Positions 45,455 to 56,644 of a DNA stretch of 64,000 nt are shown here, in pieces. The stretch lies in assembly GCA_947579605.1 (NCBI GenBank), contig OX388322.1, positions 372,001 to 436,000 of the forward strand, written 5' to 3'. Both the position numbers and the translations under genes were made by a program. The first letter of the stretch is position 1. Every line of letters starts with the position of its first letter. The notes under the pieces are model-generated. The model did not search any database, had not been told where the DNA came from, and saw only the letters and a program-made list of their open reading frames with translations. Source of the stretch: Athripsodes cinereus. Taxonomy: Eukaryota > Arthropoda > Insecta > Trichoptera > Leptoceridae.

Positions 45455-46380
45455 GGGTGTCTCATAATTAACGCAAAATTTGAATTTGAAGTATGAAAGA
45501 GAGTTTTTAGCCTTAAGATTTTTATTTTTTTATTAAATCATGAAGTGCATAGGATAGGGTTACTTATGGAATAACACATCGGGCAAATGGCCTCCAAGGC
45601 TTTGCTGGCACATACATAGCACCCTTTCGTAGAAATTTTTCATGAGCTTTCTGCATAATTGTAGCTGAATTTCGTTGATGCAACGTTTAATTTCCTCTTG
45701 TTATGCACGTGTGGTTGTGGGATTGTTGATAAAGACCTTTGACTTCAAATAACCCCTTAAGAAGAAATCTAATGGTGTTAAATCACATGATCTAGGGGGC
45801 CAATTCTGATCACCGAAACGAGAGAGTGCACGACCAGGAAACGTCTCATGCAGTAATTGAATGGTTTTATTGGCTGTATGGCATGTGGCACCGTCTTGTT
45901 AAAACCACATATTGACCACATCAATGGCATCCAACTTCGGCAGAAAAACCAGTTTTATCATGTCGCGATATCACCAGTAACAGTTGCTGCTTGACCACCC
46001 TCATTTTCAAAAAAATATGGTCCAATGATATCTCCTGCCCAAAATCCGCATCAAACAGTGACACATTGTTGGTGCATTTGTTGTTCGTCAATCACACGTG
46101 GGTTCTGGAACCCCAAATACGGAAATTTTGGCGATTAACAAAGCCATTGAGGTCAAAATGTACGTCATCGCTTAGGATTATTTTACTCGAAAAATCAGCA
46201 TCTACTTGTTGATGATTTATAATCCATTCCACGAACTCTCTTCGCTGTTCATTGTCATTAGGCTTCCATTTTTACTAACCTTAAACTCTCAGCTGTCAAA
46301 CCGCTCTTTTTTCAGGGTTACCAACAACTTACTATGAAAATGGCGGCAAATTCAAATCTTGCGTTAATTTTGAGACACCC
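45455..46380 (-). mobile_element. Decayed DD41D mariner element
   Basis: Inverted repeats GGGTGTCTCATAATTAACGC (45455) and, read inward from 46380, GGGTGTCTCAAAATTAACGC extend about 34 bp with two mismatches. TA is on both sides. Its 926 bp hold a broken transposase on the minus strand. The ends differ from those of the other two mariner copies, so it is a separate family. Confidence 0.9.
45560..46265 (-). pseudogene. Broken DD41D mariner transposase
   Basis: Minus-strand pieces: KPNDNEQRREFVEW, IILSDDVHFDLNGFVNRQ (first catalytic D), GPYFFENEGGQAATVTGD, then QDGATCHTAN (second D) and RSCDLTPLDFFLRGYLKS (third D), ending GGHLPDVLFHK and a stop. I count 41 residues between the last two aspartates, as in the intact protein at 9065-10141. 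A stop replaces Q just before QDGA, there are frameshifts, and the N-terminal DNA-binding half is deleted. It is non-functional. Confidence 0.85.
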
Positions 46381-48106
46381 TATATATATAGGTTATATAA
46401 TTGCGTAGTACGCAGTTAGTGAGTGACAATATGGTCCCCTGTAGAGTATGCGAGATGGAGATGGAGAGAGCCGTCTGGGGACTGGCACCCTTCTGTGATG
46501 GTAATGTCACATAAAGTCACTCATTGCTGGAATAATACGTGATCAAAATTTGCTAATACTATCCCTGCACACAAATAACTTTCATATTATGTAGTGAAGC
46601 CAATGGCAAGACAATATGCAAGTGACACTCACTAGTCACATCCTCGGAGGACCATTGCTGGACTCTGAGAAATTAAGGTTTCTCACACCGAGACAAATCT
46701 TGAGTTACATGACGCACCTAGGTCTTGAGAGTGAGATATGACACAGAAGGATGTCACAATAGATCTACTATGGTCGCAGTGACACAAAGGATGCAAGGTC
46801 CCTTGACCTTTACGGAACCGATCATCTTGGTCAACGAGCAATAAAAAAAATAAGCATTTACGATAGGTGGCAAACTTCATACCTGAATCACTATTTTTTG
46901 ATGTCTCACAAGAAGGTGATTTTAAAATTAATGTTCAACAAATACCGCATAGAGTTTTCAATTATACTTATTACAATCATCTTAATTTCATCTCAGGTTA
47001 ACAGAATACAATCGAGCATACTCCAATTGTAGTGATTCTGCGCCAGTTGAGAAACCTTATCCTACAACTTTGTTATAGCTCTCTTTCTTCGTACTTCTCG
47101 ATAAATTATATATTTACGATAAGTACCTATATTTCGTAAAATTCGATTAGAATAAAAAAAGGTACAAGTCCCTTCTTGAATATTATAACTTAATCTTAGA
47201 ACACTAGGTGTCTCCATTAACTCAATGTGCCCAATATAATTCGATCTGTTTCCAATGATTGTCCCTCCCAACAACTCCCACCAACTTCTCCCTATTCCCT
47301 CTGACGCCCCCTCCCCCGCCATCACACAGCCACGACTCCAATTAGATCTCTGTTATACGGAGGCAACAATGTAGAACTAATCACATTATATATTGTTCCT
47401 CATACAGCCTCTAGAACCAACTGATTATCTTGAATTTTCATTATCTGAAAAAAAATCTTTCGATTCTTATCTCTTTATCAAGAATAAATAAACAAACAAA
47501 GTCCTATGCCTCAAAGCACGAGCGAGCTTTACTCAATTTAGCAGGAGTGAGATATAAATAAATTGTACGAATATATTTTCTCGAATTTATGTGTTATGAA
47601 CTACAAGAAAATAAACAAAGTCTACAAATAAGAGTCAATCGATAAAATTATTTCTTTTTCTTTTCTCTGTATACTTTTAAGTACTTTGAGGCTTGACAAA
47701 GAGGCACGGAGAGAGTTTTAAACTTTATTAAACGGATTAACTTTGAAAACTTGTCAACAATCATTAGGAATAATACACACCAACTTTTACAAATTTAGTT
47801 GTTAGTTAACAATACTTATATTATAATACCATTGTATAGTTCAATGGTAACCTTTTTCCTCTTAATGTTAGAGTATTTGGGATGTCGATATTTTTTTTCT
47901 CAAAATATTTTATAACTATCAGAAAGATTCACAAGGTTTTCGAAATAATGTTCGAGAAATATGACAAAAACCATTGCATTTCGTTATTTACCAAAAAAAT
48001 GTTTTTTTTTTTGTATCGTATTTTATTTCCATGGAAATTTCTTATCTTTTAATGACCTCTATTCTATTCTTATTAAGGCCACCCACTCAATTACGAGTGA
48101 TATAGG
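46381..48106. other. Unassigned stretch
   Basis: No motif-bearing frame found. Small frames at 46683-46880 and 47062-47325 have no recognisable domains. Confidence 0.35.
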
Positions 48107-48116
48107 ATCTTTTAAT

Positions 48117-48552
48117 GAATATTCAATATTTTCTAGTGTAACTTTATGGAAATGCAGTATAAAAGATTATTATGTAATAAAATTAAATTAAAAAAATACT
48201 GTTTAATTCCACTATGGGAATTGTTTTAATTGTTAAAACGTTTTCGACTACAATGCAATCATCAGTAGTAACACAATACAAATGTGTTGTTATTGATGAT
48301 GATTAGATTGTAGTCGAAAACGTTTTAACAATGAAGTTTGTCGGTAGCCTGGAGGTAGAGTCTCGGCCTCCAGGACAAGGGGTCCGTGTTCGATCCCGGG
48401 TGCCGGCAAACTCCCCTTTCACGGCACAAGCTTTTGGCTTAGTGTGAAAGGTGTATAAGGTTGTATTTGGGTTTATAACAAATCCAGATACATAATATAT
48501 TTAAAAAAAAAACAATTCTCATAGTGGATTAAACAGTGTTTTTCAATTTAAT
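48117..48552. mobile_element. Palindromic Penelope-like insertion with nested SINE
   Basis: ATCTTTTAAT is duplicated at 48107-48116 and 48553-48562. The left tail (48117 to about 48161; TAGTGTAACTTTATGGAAAT) is the reverse complement of the tail at 36238-36282 in pattern. The arms share ACTGTTTAATTCCAC / GTGGATTAAACAGT and both carry GTCGAAAACGTTTTAA after a TGATGATT box (minus 48229-48275, plus 48293-48330). A SINE (48333-48512) interrupts the right arm, so the SINE is younger. Confidence 0.65.
48333..48512 (+). mobile_element. tRNA-derived SINE, second copy
   Basis: Same order as 16588-16768: TCGGTAGCCTGGAGGTAGAG, B-box-like GTTCGATCCCGG, GCACAAGCTTTTGGCTTAG, and a terminal A-run. AACAAT occurs at both borders (48327-48332, 48511-48516), a possible short target duplication. 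Confidence 0.85.
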
Positions 48553-48562
48553 CTTTTAATAA

Positions 48563-49034
48563 TATGAATTGCGTAAAAATAATCCTTTCTTTGTAAAATG
48601 TCCAATACAATAATTTAACGTGTGGGTACAATCTCTTCATTGTGATATTATTAAGATGAAAGAATTTTACTCTCTAGTTCACAGAAGAATAAACCACACC
48701 TCAATTAAATTCATACTTCTATGTTCAATTACAAAGTCTAATTTTAGTATGAAGAGAACCTACTTATATAATAATAATAAAGAAAAGCTTTGATAGTAAT
48801 AATATTGAGAACTCGGATAATAGGCTTAGAGGCATACGCAACTGTTATTATTAGTATTATTCATAATTAATGGACGGATATTTCAGTGTTCCTTTAAGGT
48901 GAGCCTTATCTTGTAGTATCTCTAAAGTCGATGGCGTTTGTCATTCAAATCCAATTGAAAGTAATCTTAGGAAAATATTTTGCACTTAAATGTAAGAAAG
49001 TAGAGTGATCTATCAGCCTTTTCTAATGTATATG
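48563..49034. other. Unassigned stretch
   Basis: Nothing recognisable. Confidence 0.3.
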
Positions 49035-49165
49035 TTTAATTCATTCTTCACTAAGATATTGATTATAAACAATTTCATAGATAAACGTTAAAATTAAATA
49101 CAATGCATATACAGAAGGCGAATTAATCTCAAAAGTACAATTACTTCCAACTAGGTAACCCAATG
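49035..49165 (-). repeat. Dispersed retroelement 3' end, family A (diverged)
   Basis: The minus strand ATTGGGTTACCTAGTTGGAA, then a GATTAATTCGCC box and TGTATATGCAT. An older copy than those in the duplication. Confidence 0.5.
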
Positions 49166-49434
49166 GTGTAAACTTAAAAACAAAAGTATAATAATGAACT
49201 TAAAAAACTAATCAAATAAACATGCATATATACCTACACATACAGGTATAGAAAAACAATAATAATAAAAAAAAAAGTTGTTGAACAAAATACAAAAAAG
49301 GGAGAGGAGTAAGGGGACAAGAAGAATAAATTTTAGGTTTTAGAAGTTGTGTTTGAGAAAATACTTACTTTACTTTACTTTTCGTATGGCTCGGTGTTGA
49401 TGAATCTTAACCCATGTGGGCTGCGTCGTGTCCT

Positions 49435-50037
49435 CTACAGTCTTGGCTCTAGTGTCGAGAGCCAGCTCACCGCCTCTGGTCCCGCTTCGTGGATGTCCCG
49501 CAGATCCCCGCTAAATTTTTTGAGATGGCAGTCCTGCACTATGTGTCTCACACTCTGCACATCTCCACATTCACAATCAGGGGAATCTCTTTTTCCCCAC
49601 CTCCAGAGCAAGTAGTTACAGCATCCATGTTCTGTCCTCACTCTATTTTGCTGTACCCAAACCCTTCTCGGCAGATCAAAACCAGGTACTTGGATTGTGG
49701 GGTCCACTACCAGGTGTTTATTTGTAGTGTCCCCTGTGGTCCATCTTTCCTTCCATTGTTTTTTAATGTCAAGTTCCCCAGAATTGACGGTCCATATAGG
49801 TTTTCGAGATTTGAGCCTTTTATGAGGTGGGTGAAATATGTCTTCGTAGGCTGGTAGTTGGCTTTTTTCCCTGATTTTATTCATTTCTCGTAATGTGGCA
49901 TGGGACCTGCGTAGGTCAGGCGGTGCGATATTAGACAACACCGGTAACCATTGAGATGGAGTTGACCTTATGGTGCCTGTTATGGTCCGCATTGTCTTGT
50001 TTACTGCCTGCCTGGCACCGATTACCAGCGGATTTAA
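49435..50037 (-). pseudogene. Retrotransposon C-terminal domain with zinc knuckle
   Basis: Continues the RT frame after the inserted block. The residues NPLVIGARQAVNKTMRTITG follow on from VDVE at the other side of the insertion. Further boxes are LSNIAPPDLRRSHATLREMN, WTTGDTTNKHLVVDPTIQVP, and CECGDVQSVRHIVQDC (a C-x-C-x7-H-x4-C knuckle). This matches the post-RT region of Jockey-like elements, thought to help nucleic acid binding. The frame is intact to a stop at 49435, so decay is mild. Confidence 0.85.
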
Positions 50038-50176
50038 GAAAGAACCAGCCCACTGCAACGTTCAGGTGTAAGCTGAAAACACTGCTTTTCAAGAAAAGTC
50101 ATGGCGCCCTTGAGATGGTCACGGATCATTAAACGGCGCCAAATATAAATTGTCTTTATTATTATTATTATTATTA
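50038..50176 (+). pseudogene. 3' end of a CR1/L2-like element inserted in the retrotransposon
   Basis: The plus-strand frame reads TFRCKLKTLLFKKSHGALEM and then VTDH-stop, followed by ACGGCGCC and a TTATTATTATTATTA tail. It matches TFRTKLKTLLFGRSHSALEM at 53310-53526, so it is a 5'-truncated copy of that element. It splits the host RT frame; a few bases (TTAA) appear on both sides. Confidence 0.8.
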
Positions 50177-51053
50177 ACTCGACGTCGACCTTACCGCAGT
50201 GAGCACTTCTTTCCCATACTGGGCAACAGTATTCTGCCGAGCTGTACACCAGGGCCATTGCTGATGTTCGCAGTGTCGTTGCCCTGCTGCCCCATGAGGT
50301 TCCTGCCAGTTTATTAATAATGTTATTTCTGGCCTTCAGCTTATTTTTAACCCCTTCGAGATGCGCTTTGTATGACAAGGTTCTGTCGATCTTCACTCCG
50401 AGGTATCTTGGGTTTTTCTCATTTGGAATCTTCTCGCCGCACATATACAGATTGAGCTCCCTTTCCGACTCTCTATTATTCAAGTGCAATGCCAGCGCTG
50501 CGGTCTTTTTTGGATTTGGCTGCAGATGCCAACTCTCTAAGTATTTCTGGAAATTCTCTAAGTCTGCGTTCAAAGTCAATTCCAGTTCCTCAAAGGTCTT
50601 CGCTTGAGCCACCAGCGCCACGTCATCTGCATATATAAATTTTCTTGACATTGTGTGTGGTACATCTGCTGTGTATAGATTGAACAAAATGGGTGACAGA
50701 ACTGATCCTTGTGGGAGGCCAAATTGTATTAACTTTGTGTCACTTACGGTCCCATCCAGGTATACCTTGATTCTCCTATTTGATAGCATATTTTCTAGTA
50801 GTTTGATAGTTTTTCTACATTTGAGTATTTTAGTTATTTTGAGAATCAAACCCCTTCTCCAAACCGTGTCATATGCTGCCGTAAGATCCAAAAGAACCAG
50901 GCCAGATTTTTCACCTCTTTGAAAGCCATTTTCCACATGTGTTGTAAGTGAAATCACCTGCTCGCAAGTACTGCGTCCTTCTCGGAATCCCGCTTGCTCT
51001 ACCGGTAAGAATTTTTCTATTTCCGGGGTGTACCTGGTTGTTGAGAAAATCAT
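50177..51053 (-). pseudogene. Reverse transcriptase domain, non-LTR type
   Basis: The frame starts within the RT: FLPVEQAGFREGRSTCEQ, LVLLDLTAAYDTVWRRGL (first catalytic D), GLPQGSVLSPILFNLYTADV, KFIYADDVALVAQ (YADD catalytic box), LNLYMCGEKIP, NPRYLGVKIDRTLSYKAH. All palm and thumb signatures of Jockey/CR1-type RTs are present and uninterrupted. The frame then runs into the inserted block, giving an artificial IIIIII stretch. The upstream fingers region and endonuclease are lost, so the copy is dead. Confidence 0.93.
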
Positions 51054-51057
51054 TTTC

Positions 51058-52713
51058 CCTCTAACAGTTCTCTTGAAAGACGTCAGGTTTCGACATTAAA
51101 TTTTGATGAGAGATTATTCCAACAACGAGCACCCTAAACTGCAAAAGATTTCAAAATAAAAGTTAAATAACGAGCCGGGATAAGTTTTTCATTATTATAA
51201 AATAATCAGTATTTATTTAAATCATGAGAACAATGCTTCAGTCTAAGACTCATCTTGGTGTTATTGAGCGTAATACTCTCTGTCTCTTGCATTTTAGTGT
51301 GAAATATTAAAATGGGTATAAAAGCAAATTTAACCAAGTTAAACGCCAGTGATATGTTACAACTAGATTCGCAATGTCATACAAATATTCTCTAAAAATG
51401 TGTACCCACCCTTCGAGGTACGATACCTGAGTAATATATATTCATCTCTTTTCTTATGTATATTTTCATCTCTATCTACCGGCCTTTTTCTTCTGTAATA
51501 ATCCCCATGCTCATATTGTCTATCTCTTGTTATCTACAAACAATTTATGTGTGTCGCTTTTTTTCAAACTGACAATGGGTATTGTCGAACTTCAGCAAGT
51601 ACTGCAAGTAGTATTGTTAAAAAAGGTGTATTACTTTTGTACCCACTAACGACATATTCCATATCAATAACATCATTCTTTTTACAAATTACATGTTCCC
51701 TAGATTTGTTGGCAAATTTCAAACTTGATGAAGTGCTCGCTATCTCAAAACGTTCATCAAAAAGTCAAACCATTTCTATGTTATCATTTAAGCACAATGC
51801 GACATTTTTACTTGATGACATTTAATCCACCGACACTGAGACGACAAGCTGCCACGGAAGTTCTAAACAAACTAAATAAAAATTGCGGCATCAAGGACTG
51901 CAAAGAGATTTTATTGATGGTACATGTTTGAGATTCATATTGCAAATCTAGGTATAACATATCACTGTTAAACGCTAGCTCAGGATAAACGTCACCGTCA
52001 GGGCACCGCAAGTGAAAAACTAATGTCAAACTACTCCAATGGTAGGTACATTGAATTACCGGGTAATAATATACCGGTCGTATAAATGTTATTAACGCTA
52101 TTAATATTACAGTAGTAGTAGGTACTTACAATAAAGCTTTATTTTGTGTTATAATTAGTAATAAATGTATTGTATTGTATATTATATAGTTAGGCAGGTC
52201 ATGGGTGGGTGTTGATTGAGTGACATTCAATTGAGCTTGGCTCTCATAAAGTGTTTTAGGTAAAGGTTAATTACCGTGTCATTAATTGGACAACACAATG
52301 TGTACTAAATAATATCAATACTATCAAATACATAATATAATATGTTTCTAAATTATTACATTGAAAGTGTTGCTTATTATGAAAGCCTTTGAAGTTCCAG
52401 AATAGTGCACATAATAATTTCTGAATTTCCGTTTTACATACCTGTGTTAGTTGATCTATGATATTACTTTCTAGATCGTCTCCTATTTATGCGCTTTAGG
52501 TAAAGCTATATCTAAGATTTTGCTGCCATAAAACCGCGTCTGTTTGACCCTAAGCCTGTATTGTAAGCAAGCATTCATAGTTGTCTTACACAGTGTAGTT
52601 TCAAAATGTGTAACAAAATTAAGTTTCAGAAAATTTACACGATTTCTGCGTAATGGTCATGTATAATAATTTCTGACGCGGATTTAGTGGTTATTATACA
52701 AATATAAGTTATT
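51058..52713. other. Unassigned stretch
   Basis: No recognised gene. Frames at 51547-51825 and 51808-52029 show no motifs. Confidence 0.35.
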
Positions 52714-52770
52714 AAGCTCCGTCCACGTGCACGACCTTATGCAGCAATGGCTCCATAAGAAGAAGAAGAT
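52714..52770 (+). repeat. Retroelement 3' end, same family as the window start
   Basis: AAGCTCCGTCCACGTGCACG and GGCTCCATAAGAAGAAGAAG match the block at about 195-250. Confidence 0.65.
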
Positions 52771-52973
52771 ACAAGTATAGAAGGTTAGAAATAACATCTT
52801 CTAAAATGGTATAGATTTAGGATGTAAACGTGTAACAATTATTTGTACAGTATACAAGCTCAGAACGTTAGGTAATATCAAAATGTTACAATAAATATGC
52901 AGCAATTATTAATCAACTAATCATGTAGTTGTTACTATAACTGGTTAAACGTTATTAAAATATAGATTTAAAA

Positions 52974-52994
52974 TCACGTGTTCACCACGTGATA
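52974..52994. promoter_or_regulatory. Palindrome of two CACGTG E-boxes
   Basis: ATCACGTG, five bases, CACGTGAT: two E-boxes arranged as an inverted repeat. E-boxes bind bHLH factors, but no adjacent gene is known, so function is speculative. Confidence 0.35.
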
Positions 52995-53125
52995 CGTTGT
53001 TATTTATGCATCACACACAAAAACGTGATGTGTGTGATTTCTCATTGGTGTAGACGTGACGTCATATATTATATATCCCACGGTACTATATACTCTCTTT
53101 CAAACATTAAACATTTTGGGCAATG

Positions 53126-53245
53126 TGACTTCATTGATCGCCAACCGGCTTTCAAGAGCTTTCGCTCTCATCATCAGGCTAGCTCTTGCGACCATTAGTC
53201 ACAGTGGATATACTAAAAAAGTGTTTTATTTATATAATTAATGTA
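53126..53245. repeat. Diverged foldback with hammerhead-like motif
   Basis: The minus strand reads CCTGATGATGAGAGCGAAAG, CTCTTGAAAGCCGG: a CUGAUGA box, a GAGAGC/GCUCUU stem and GAAA. A TCACAGTGGATATACTAAAA block follows on the plus strand. The same pieces occur at 55831-55910, where the motif has the opposite orientation relative to that block, as expected for inverted arms. Confidence 0.45.
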
Positions 53246-53309
53246 ACATGAACCGTTGTTCGAAAATATCAACTCTTAGTATAATATGATTCATCATCGT
53301 TGTCTTTCC

Positions 53310-53526
53310 ACAAAGGTCTCGTTATTTATCGCCAGTTAGGCAACTATCGCGCCGAGCCAACTGCCTGGGACAAAACACCCACTGATCTGAGAGAGAATCA
53401 GTCCACCACCACATTTAGAACCAAGTTGAAGACGCTGCTGTTCGGGAGAAGTCACAGCGCCCTTGAGATGGTCACGGATCATTAAACGGCGCCACATATA
53501 AATAGTCCGATTATTATTGTTATTAT
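53310..53526 (+). pseudogene. CR1/L2-like retrotransposon C-terminus
   Basis: The frame reads AEPTAWDKTPTDLRENQSTT, TFRTKLKTLLFGRSHSALEM, VTDH-stop. W-D-x-x-P-x-x-L-R followed by F-x-x-K-L-K-T-x-L-F is the standard ending of CR1/L2-like ORF2. The tail is GGCGCCACATATAAATAG plus TTATTATTGTTATTAT. The sequence upstream lacks RT. The 50038-50176 insertion derives from the same family. Confidence 0.75.
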
Positions 53527-54175
53527 AGGACAACATATTATTAAGTTCCTACCTCTACCCTTTTCAATACTATATACCTATTGCTTTTTTTAAATTATAT
53601 AAATACTTAACATAGGATTGTGTATAAATTTATTTTTACTACTTTGACTTAGATGAAACGAAACAGAATAATCTAATTGTCTTTTAATAGTAAATTGCTT
53701 CAATTTGTTAAATTTTATGTATTCAATTACTTAATTAGTTAAAAGAAAAAAATAAGTAATTAAATCTTGTGCAGTGTAAATACAATTACAAGAATCATTG
53801 TTCTTTTAAACAAATAATAGTTTTGTAGATTATAGGTAGCATTAACATACATTGTATTAAGATGTTAATAATGCCTTCAGCCTGTCTAGACCAATACTAG
53901 ATACCTAAATCACCCTCTCTCAATGTTGTTAATTGTGCAAATCACGAAGCAATATCCAATTTCTTTTAGACTATTCCCCTTTCTTCACACCTCTCTTATT
54001 CTCTCCTCCTTTCATTTATGTTTCGGATTAATTAACTTGGATATACAACTCGTAAACAATGTGGAGAGGTTCTACTTAAGCCCATCTACTTAAGATACGA
54101 TAGTTTACGACAAGTCACGATTAGATAAAAAAAATAATAGAACATGCAAATAATTATATGGGTTATATATGGGTT
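53527..54175. other. Unassigned stretch
   Basis: Nothing recognisable. Confidence 0.3.
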
Positions 54176-54310
54176 AGTTGGAAGATATCGCGCTTCTGCG
54201 ATAAACTTGCCCATTGCACAAATTTATTTGTCTGGTTCTACAATATTTATATTTTAATAATGTTTGTTTTTTTGTGCAATAAAGTTTTTTATTATTATTA
54301 TTATTAATTA
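54176..54310 (+). repeat. Dispersed retroelement 3' end, family A with TTATTA tail
   Basis: GTTAGTTGGAAGATATCGCG, CTTCTGCGATAAACTTGCCC, GTGCAATAAAG and TTATTATTATTATTA. This plus-strand copy shows the complete 3' end, including a polyadenylation-like AATAAA. Confidence 0.65.
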
Positions 54311-55830
54311 TATTTTTCAATTACCAATTTCTGAAAAATATGGATTAATGCATTTGATTATTAAATATAAAATTCATCACAGAGTTGTCATTATAATTAA
54401 CTATTAATCGATTACGGCAATCCATCCGATCCGAGTGATTTGTGAGGGGTGTCATTATAAAACAGGTTTCATGGTTATACATAATCCATAATTAGCCTGG
54501 TTTCAAGCAAGTATTGAGAAGCTTCTTAAGCAGAAAGGCAAGCTTGATTCGAATGATGGCAACGTTGGCGTAAGGAAGTGTCATACGTTGGGGGATGTAG
54601 GATGGATCAAACAAAACATTGAACGTAAAAGAATAAATATAAATTCATGAAATAATAAGCACACCACACATGGAGATAATATTGATGTAGGTACAGAAAA
54701 GATGAAACACTATGATTTTTTAATAAGTTTGGCATTTTGGCCCGAAATAGATTCAATAGTGAATTTCTCGCGCCCAGTTGACTACTTAAGTCGGCACCTC
54801 GTGCAGATCTTCCTAACCAAACTCAATTCCATAAAGAGGACATTCCATAATATCTATGGAGTGGATCATGCTTCAAAACCTGCATTTAGCCTTTTTTGAT
54901 GCGACGACGGAAAAAAACTATCCACTCTGTTTAATAGGGCACAACTTCATTCCCAGGTCTATGCTTTGTCTCATAGAGTGACGCAAGTACACCTCAATTA
55001 ATGGTTAGACACACAATCTTTCAAAAGTTTTCTAGATCTCAACACTACCCTAAAAATATTGTAGGATTTGAACTTACAATATTTAATATGTAGTTGAAAG
55101 TATTCGCTTCTCTTCTTATGTTCTCGTTCAAACTGAATTTACCGTTCATTATATAAAATAAATGTACCTACATAGGTACTATAACTGATATGGAAACAAT
55201 AGTTGAACAAATTGTCTACTCTTTGTAGTCTAGCGTTGTGCGACGCGACGTCCGTATAGCTTCGTTTCAGGAACGCTGTCGATTCGTGCATGTGACAACT
55301 CATAATATTGAAAGCGAATGCAGCGTTCTGTACTGTGACAAATGAAATATTTATAGCATTATTCAATTGGAAAATAGCGAAGTATCAAACATTTCCAATA
55401 TCCAGTTTTAGATATATCATAATAAAATATAATATTTTTATATATTGAATTTCAAATTGAAAAGTGTCCATGTACTGTAAATTGAGAAATAAAAATGAAC
55501 ACAAATTTGTCATAATATATTTTATCTCTAACGGGAAATAAAACAGGTGGAACTTCAAAGCTTTCCGTATTTAATATTACACTCTTTTCTGTATTTCTTT
55601 GAATAAGCATTTCTGTAAGTTTTCTTAAATCGTCACTTAAACAACGTTTAATGTAGCCAATCAGCAACGTGCAACAATAATAAATAAATTAAAGTAATTT
55701 TCTCATAAAAACAAAGTATTTATTAATTATAAATCAAACACTTATTTAGTACAAGATATTACAAGTTGATGACGAAAATATTATAGTAGTATGTTATTGG
55801 ATAGAAATACAATACTTAACTTCATGATAC
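54311..55830. other. Unassigned stretch
   Basis: No motif-bearing frames. Small frames at 54702-54899 and 55139-55366 are not recognisable. Confidence 0.35.
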
Positions 55831-55910
55831 CTTGATGATGAGAGCGGAAGCTCTTCAAAGCCGGCTCGCGACTAATAAAGTCACAGTGAAAATACTAAAA
55901 AAGTGTTTTA
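55831..55910 (+). ncRNA. Hammerhead-like motif with downstream terminal-repeat block
   Basis: TTGATGATGAGAGCGGAAGC, TCTTCAAAGCCGGC, then AAAGTCACAGTGAAAATACT. Related to 53126-53245; the GAAA is changed to CAAA here, so it is probably inactive. Confidence 0.4.
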
Positions 55911-56109
55911 TTTATAATCAAATTACCGTGAACTTCCACCAAGAGCTGTCAGTCGAAAATATCTAAATATTTTTAAAAACCTCGGCCATCATCTTTCACA
56001 AAATTCTATTTCTATGACAATACTAAGGTGAATCTATTATTAGCGAAGAACCGCTCTATGAATCAAGGATGCTTGTTTATACACCTTGTTCTCGAGAGGA
56101 GTATTAAAC

Positions 56110-56640
56110 GATGAAAAAATGGTCAATTTCTACTATAGGTTATCCAGCAGTTCCGCCCAGTATGAAATAATGTATTGTAGATCATATTTTTGTATGTATC
56201 ATTATTATCTTTCACTGTATACCGCATCTATAAGATATCATAGAAGTAGGGTATGAACGCCCAGATGCGAAAAAACTAAAATAAAATAAAAATAAAACAA
56301 AATAGAGTAAAAAAATATATAAAGAATAATCTGTATCCCTCCCCCAGCTCACATCTAATTGCCCCATGATATCTTGTAACAGTGTACAGTGAAAGATAAT
56401 AGGTAATAACATATACTCTTATTATCCATTGTGTCGGATAATAGAATTCCATAATTATGTGTTTTGAAACAAGTGTTTTTTTCTACTCTAACTTCTACTT
56501 GAGGAATCAATAATCTATAGTAGAAAGAAACACTTGTTTCAAATAACATAACTCCTATTATAATCAATATATATTTTCGTGCTGGGTACCTACTACTGGA
56601 TAACCTATAGTAGAAATTGATCGAAAAAATAAGGGATTCA
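56110..56640. mobile_element. Putative MITE with inverted ends and an inner hairpin
   Basis: TCAATTTCTACTATAGGTTA (about 56124) and its reverse complement (about 56617) form inverted ends of roughly 50 bp with mismatches. An inner palindrome, GAAACAAGTGTTTTTTTCTA against its complement, lies at about 56463-56540. The target duplication is not clear and there is no coding. Confidence 0.45.
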
Positions 56641-56644
56641 TATC

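Larger units (their letters stand above)
49366..51057 (-). mobile_element. 5'-truncated Jockey/CR1-type non-LTR retrotransposon
   Basis: The minus strand carries most of an RT domain and its C-terminal zinc-knuckle region, and ends in an AGTAAAGTAAAGTAAG tail (about 49366-49382). The 5' part, including endonuclease and the N-terminal RT, is missing. Sequence upstream of 51057 no longer reads as RT, which is the usual result of incomplete reverse transcription. A 139-bp fragment of another retroelement is inserted at 50038-50176. Confidence 0.9.

Noticed and set aside
49489..50922. Plus-strand frames across the retrotransposon
   Set aside because: Antisense shadows of the reverse transcriptase and zinc-knuckle frames.
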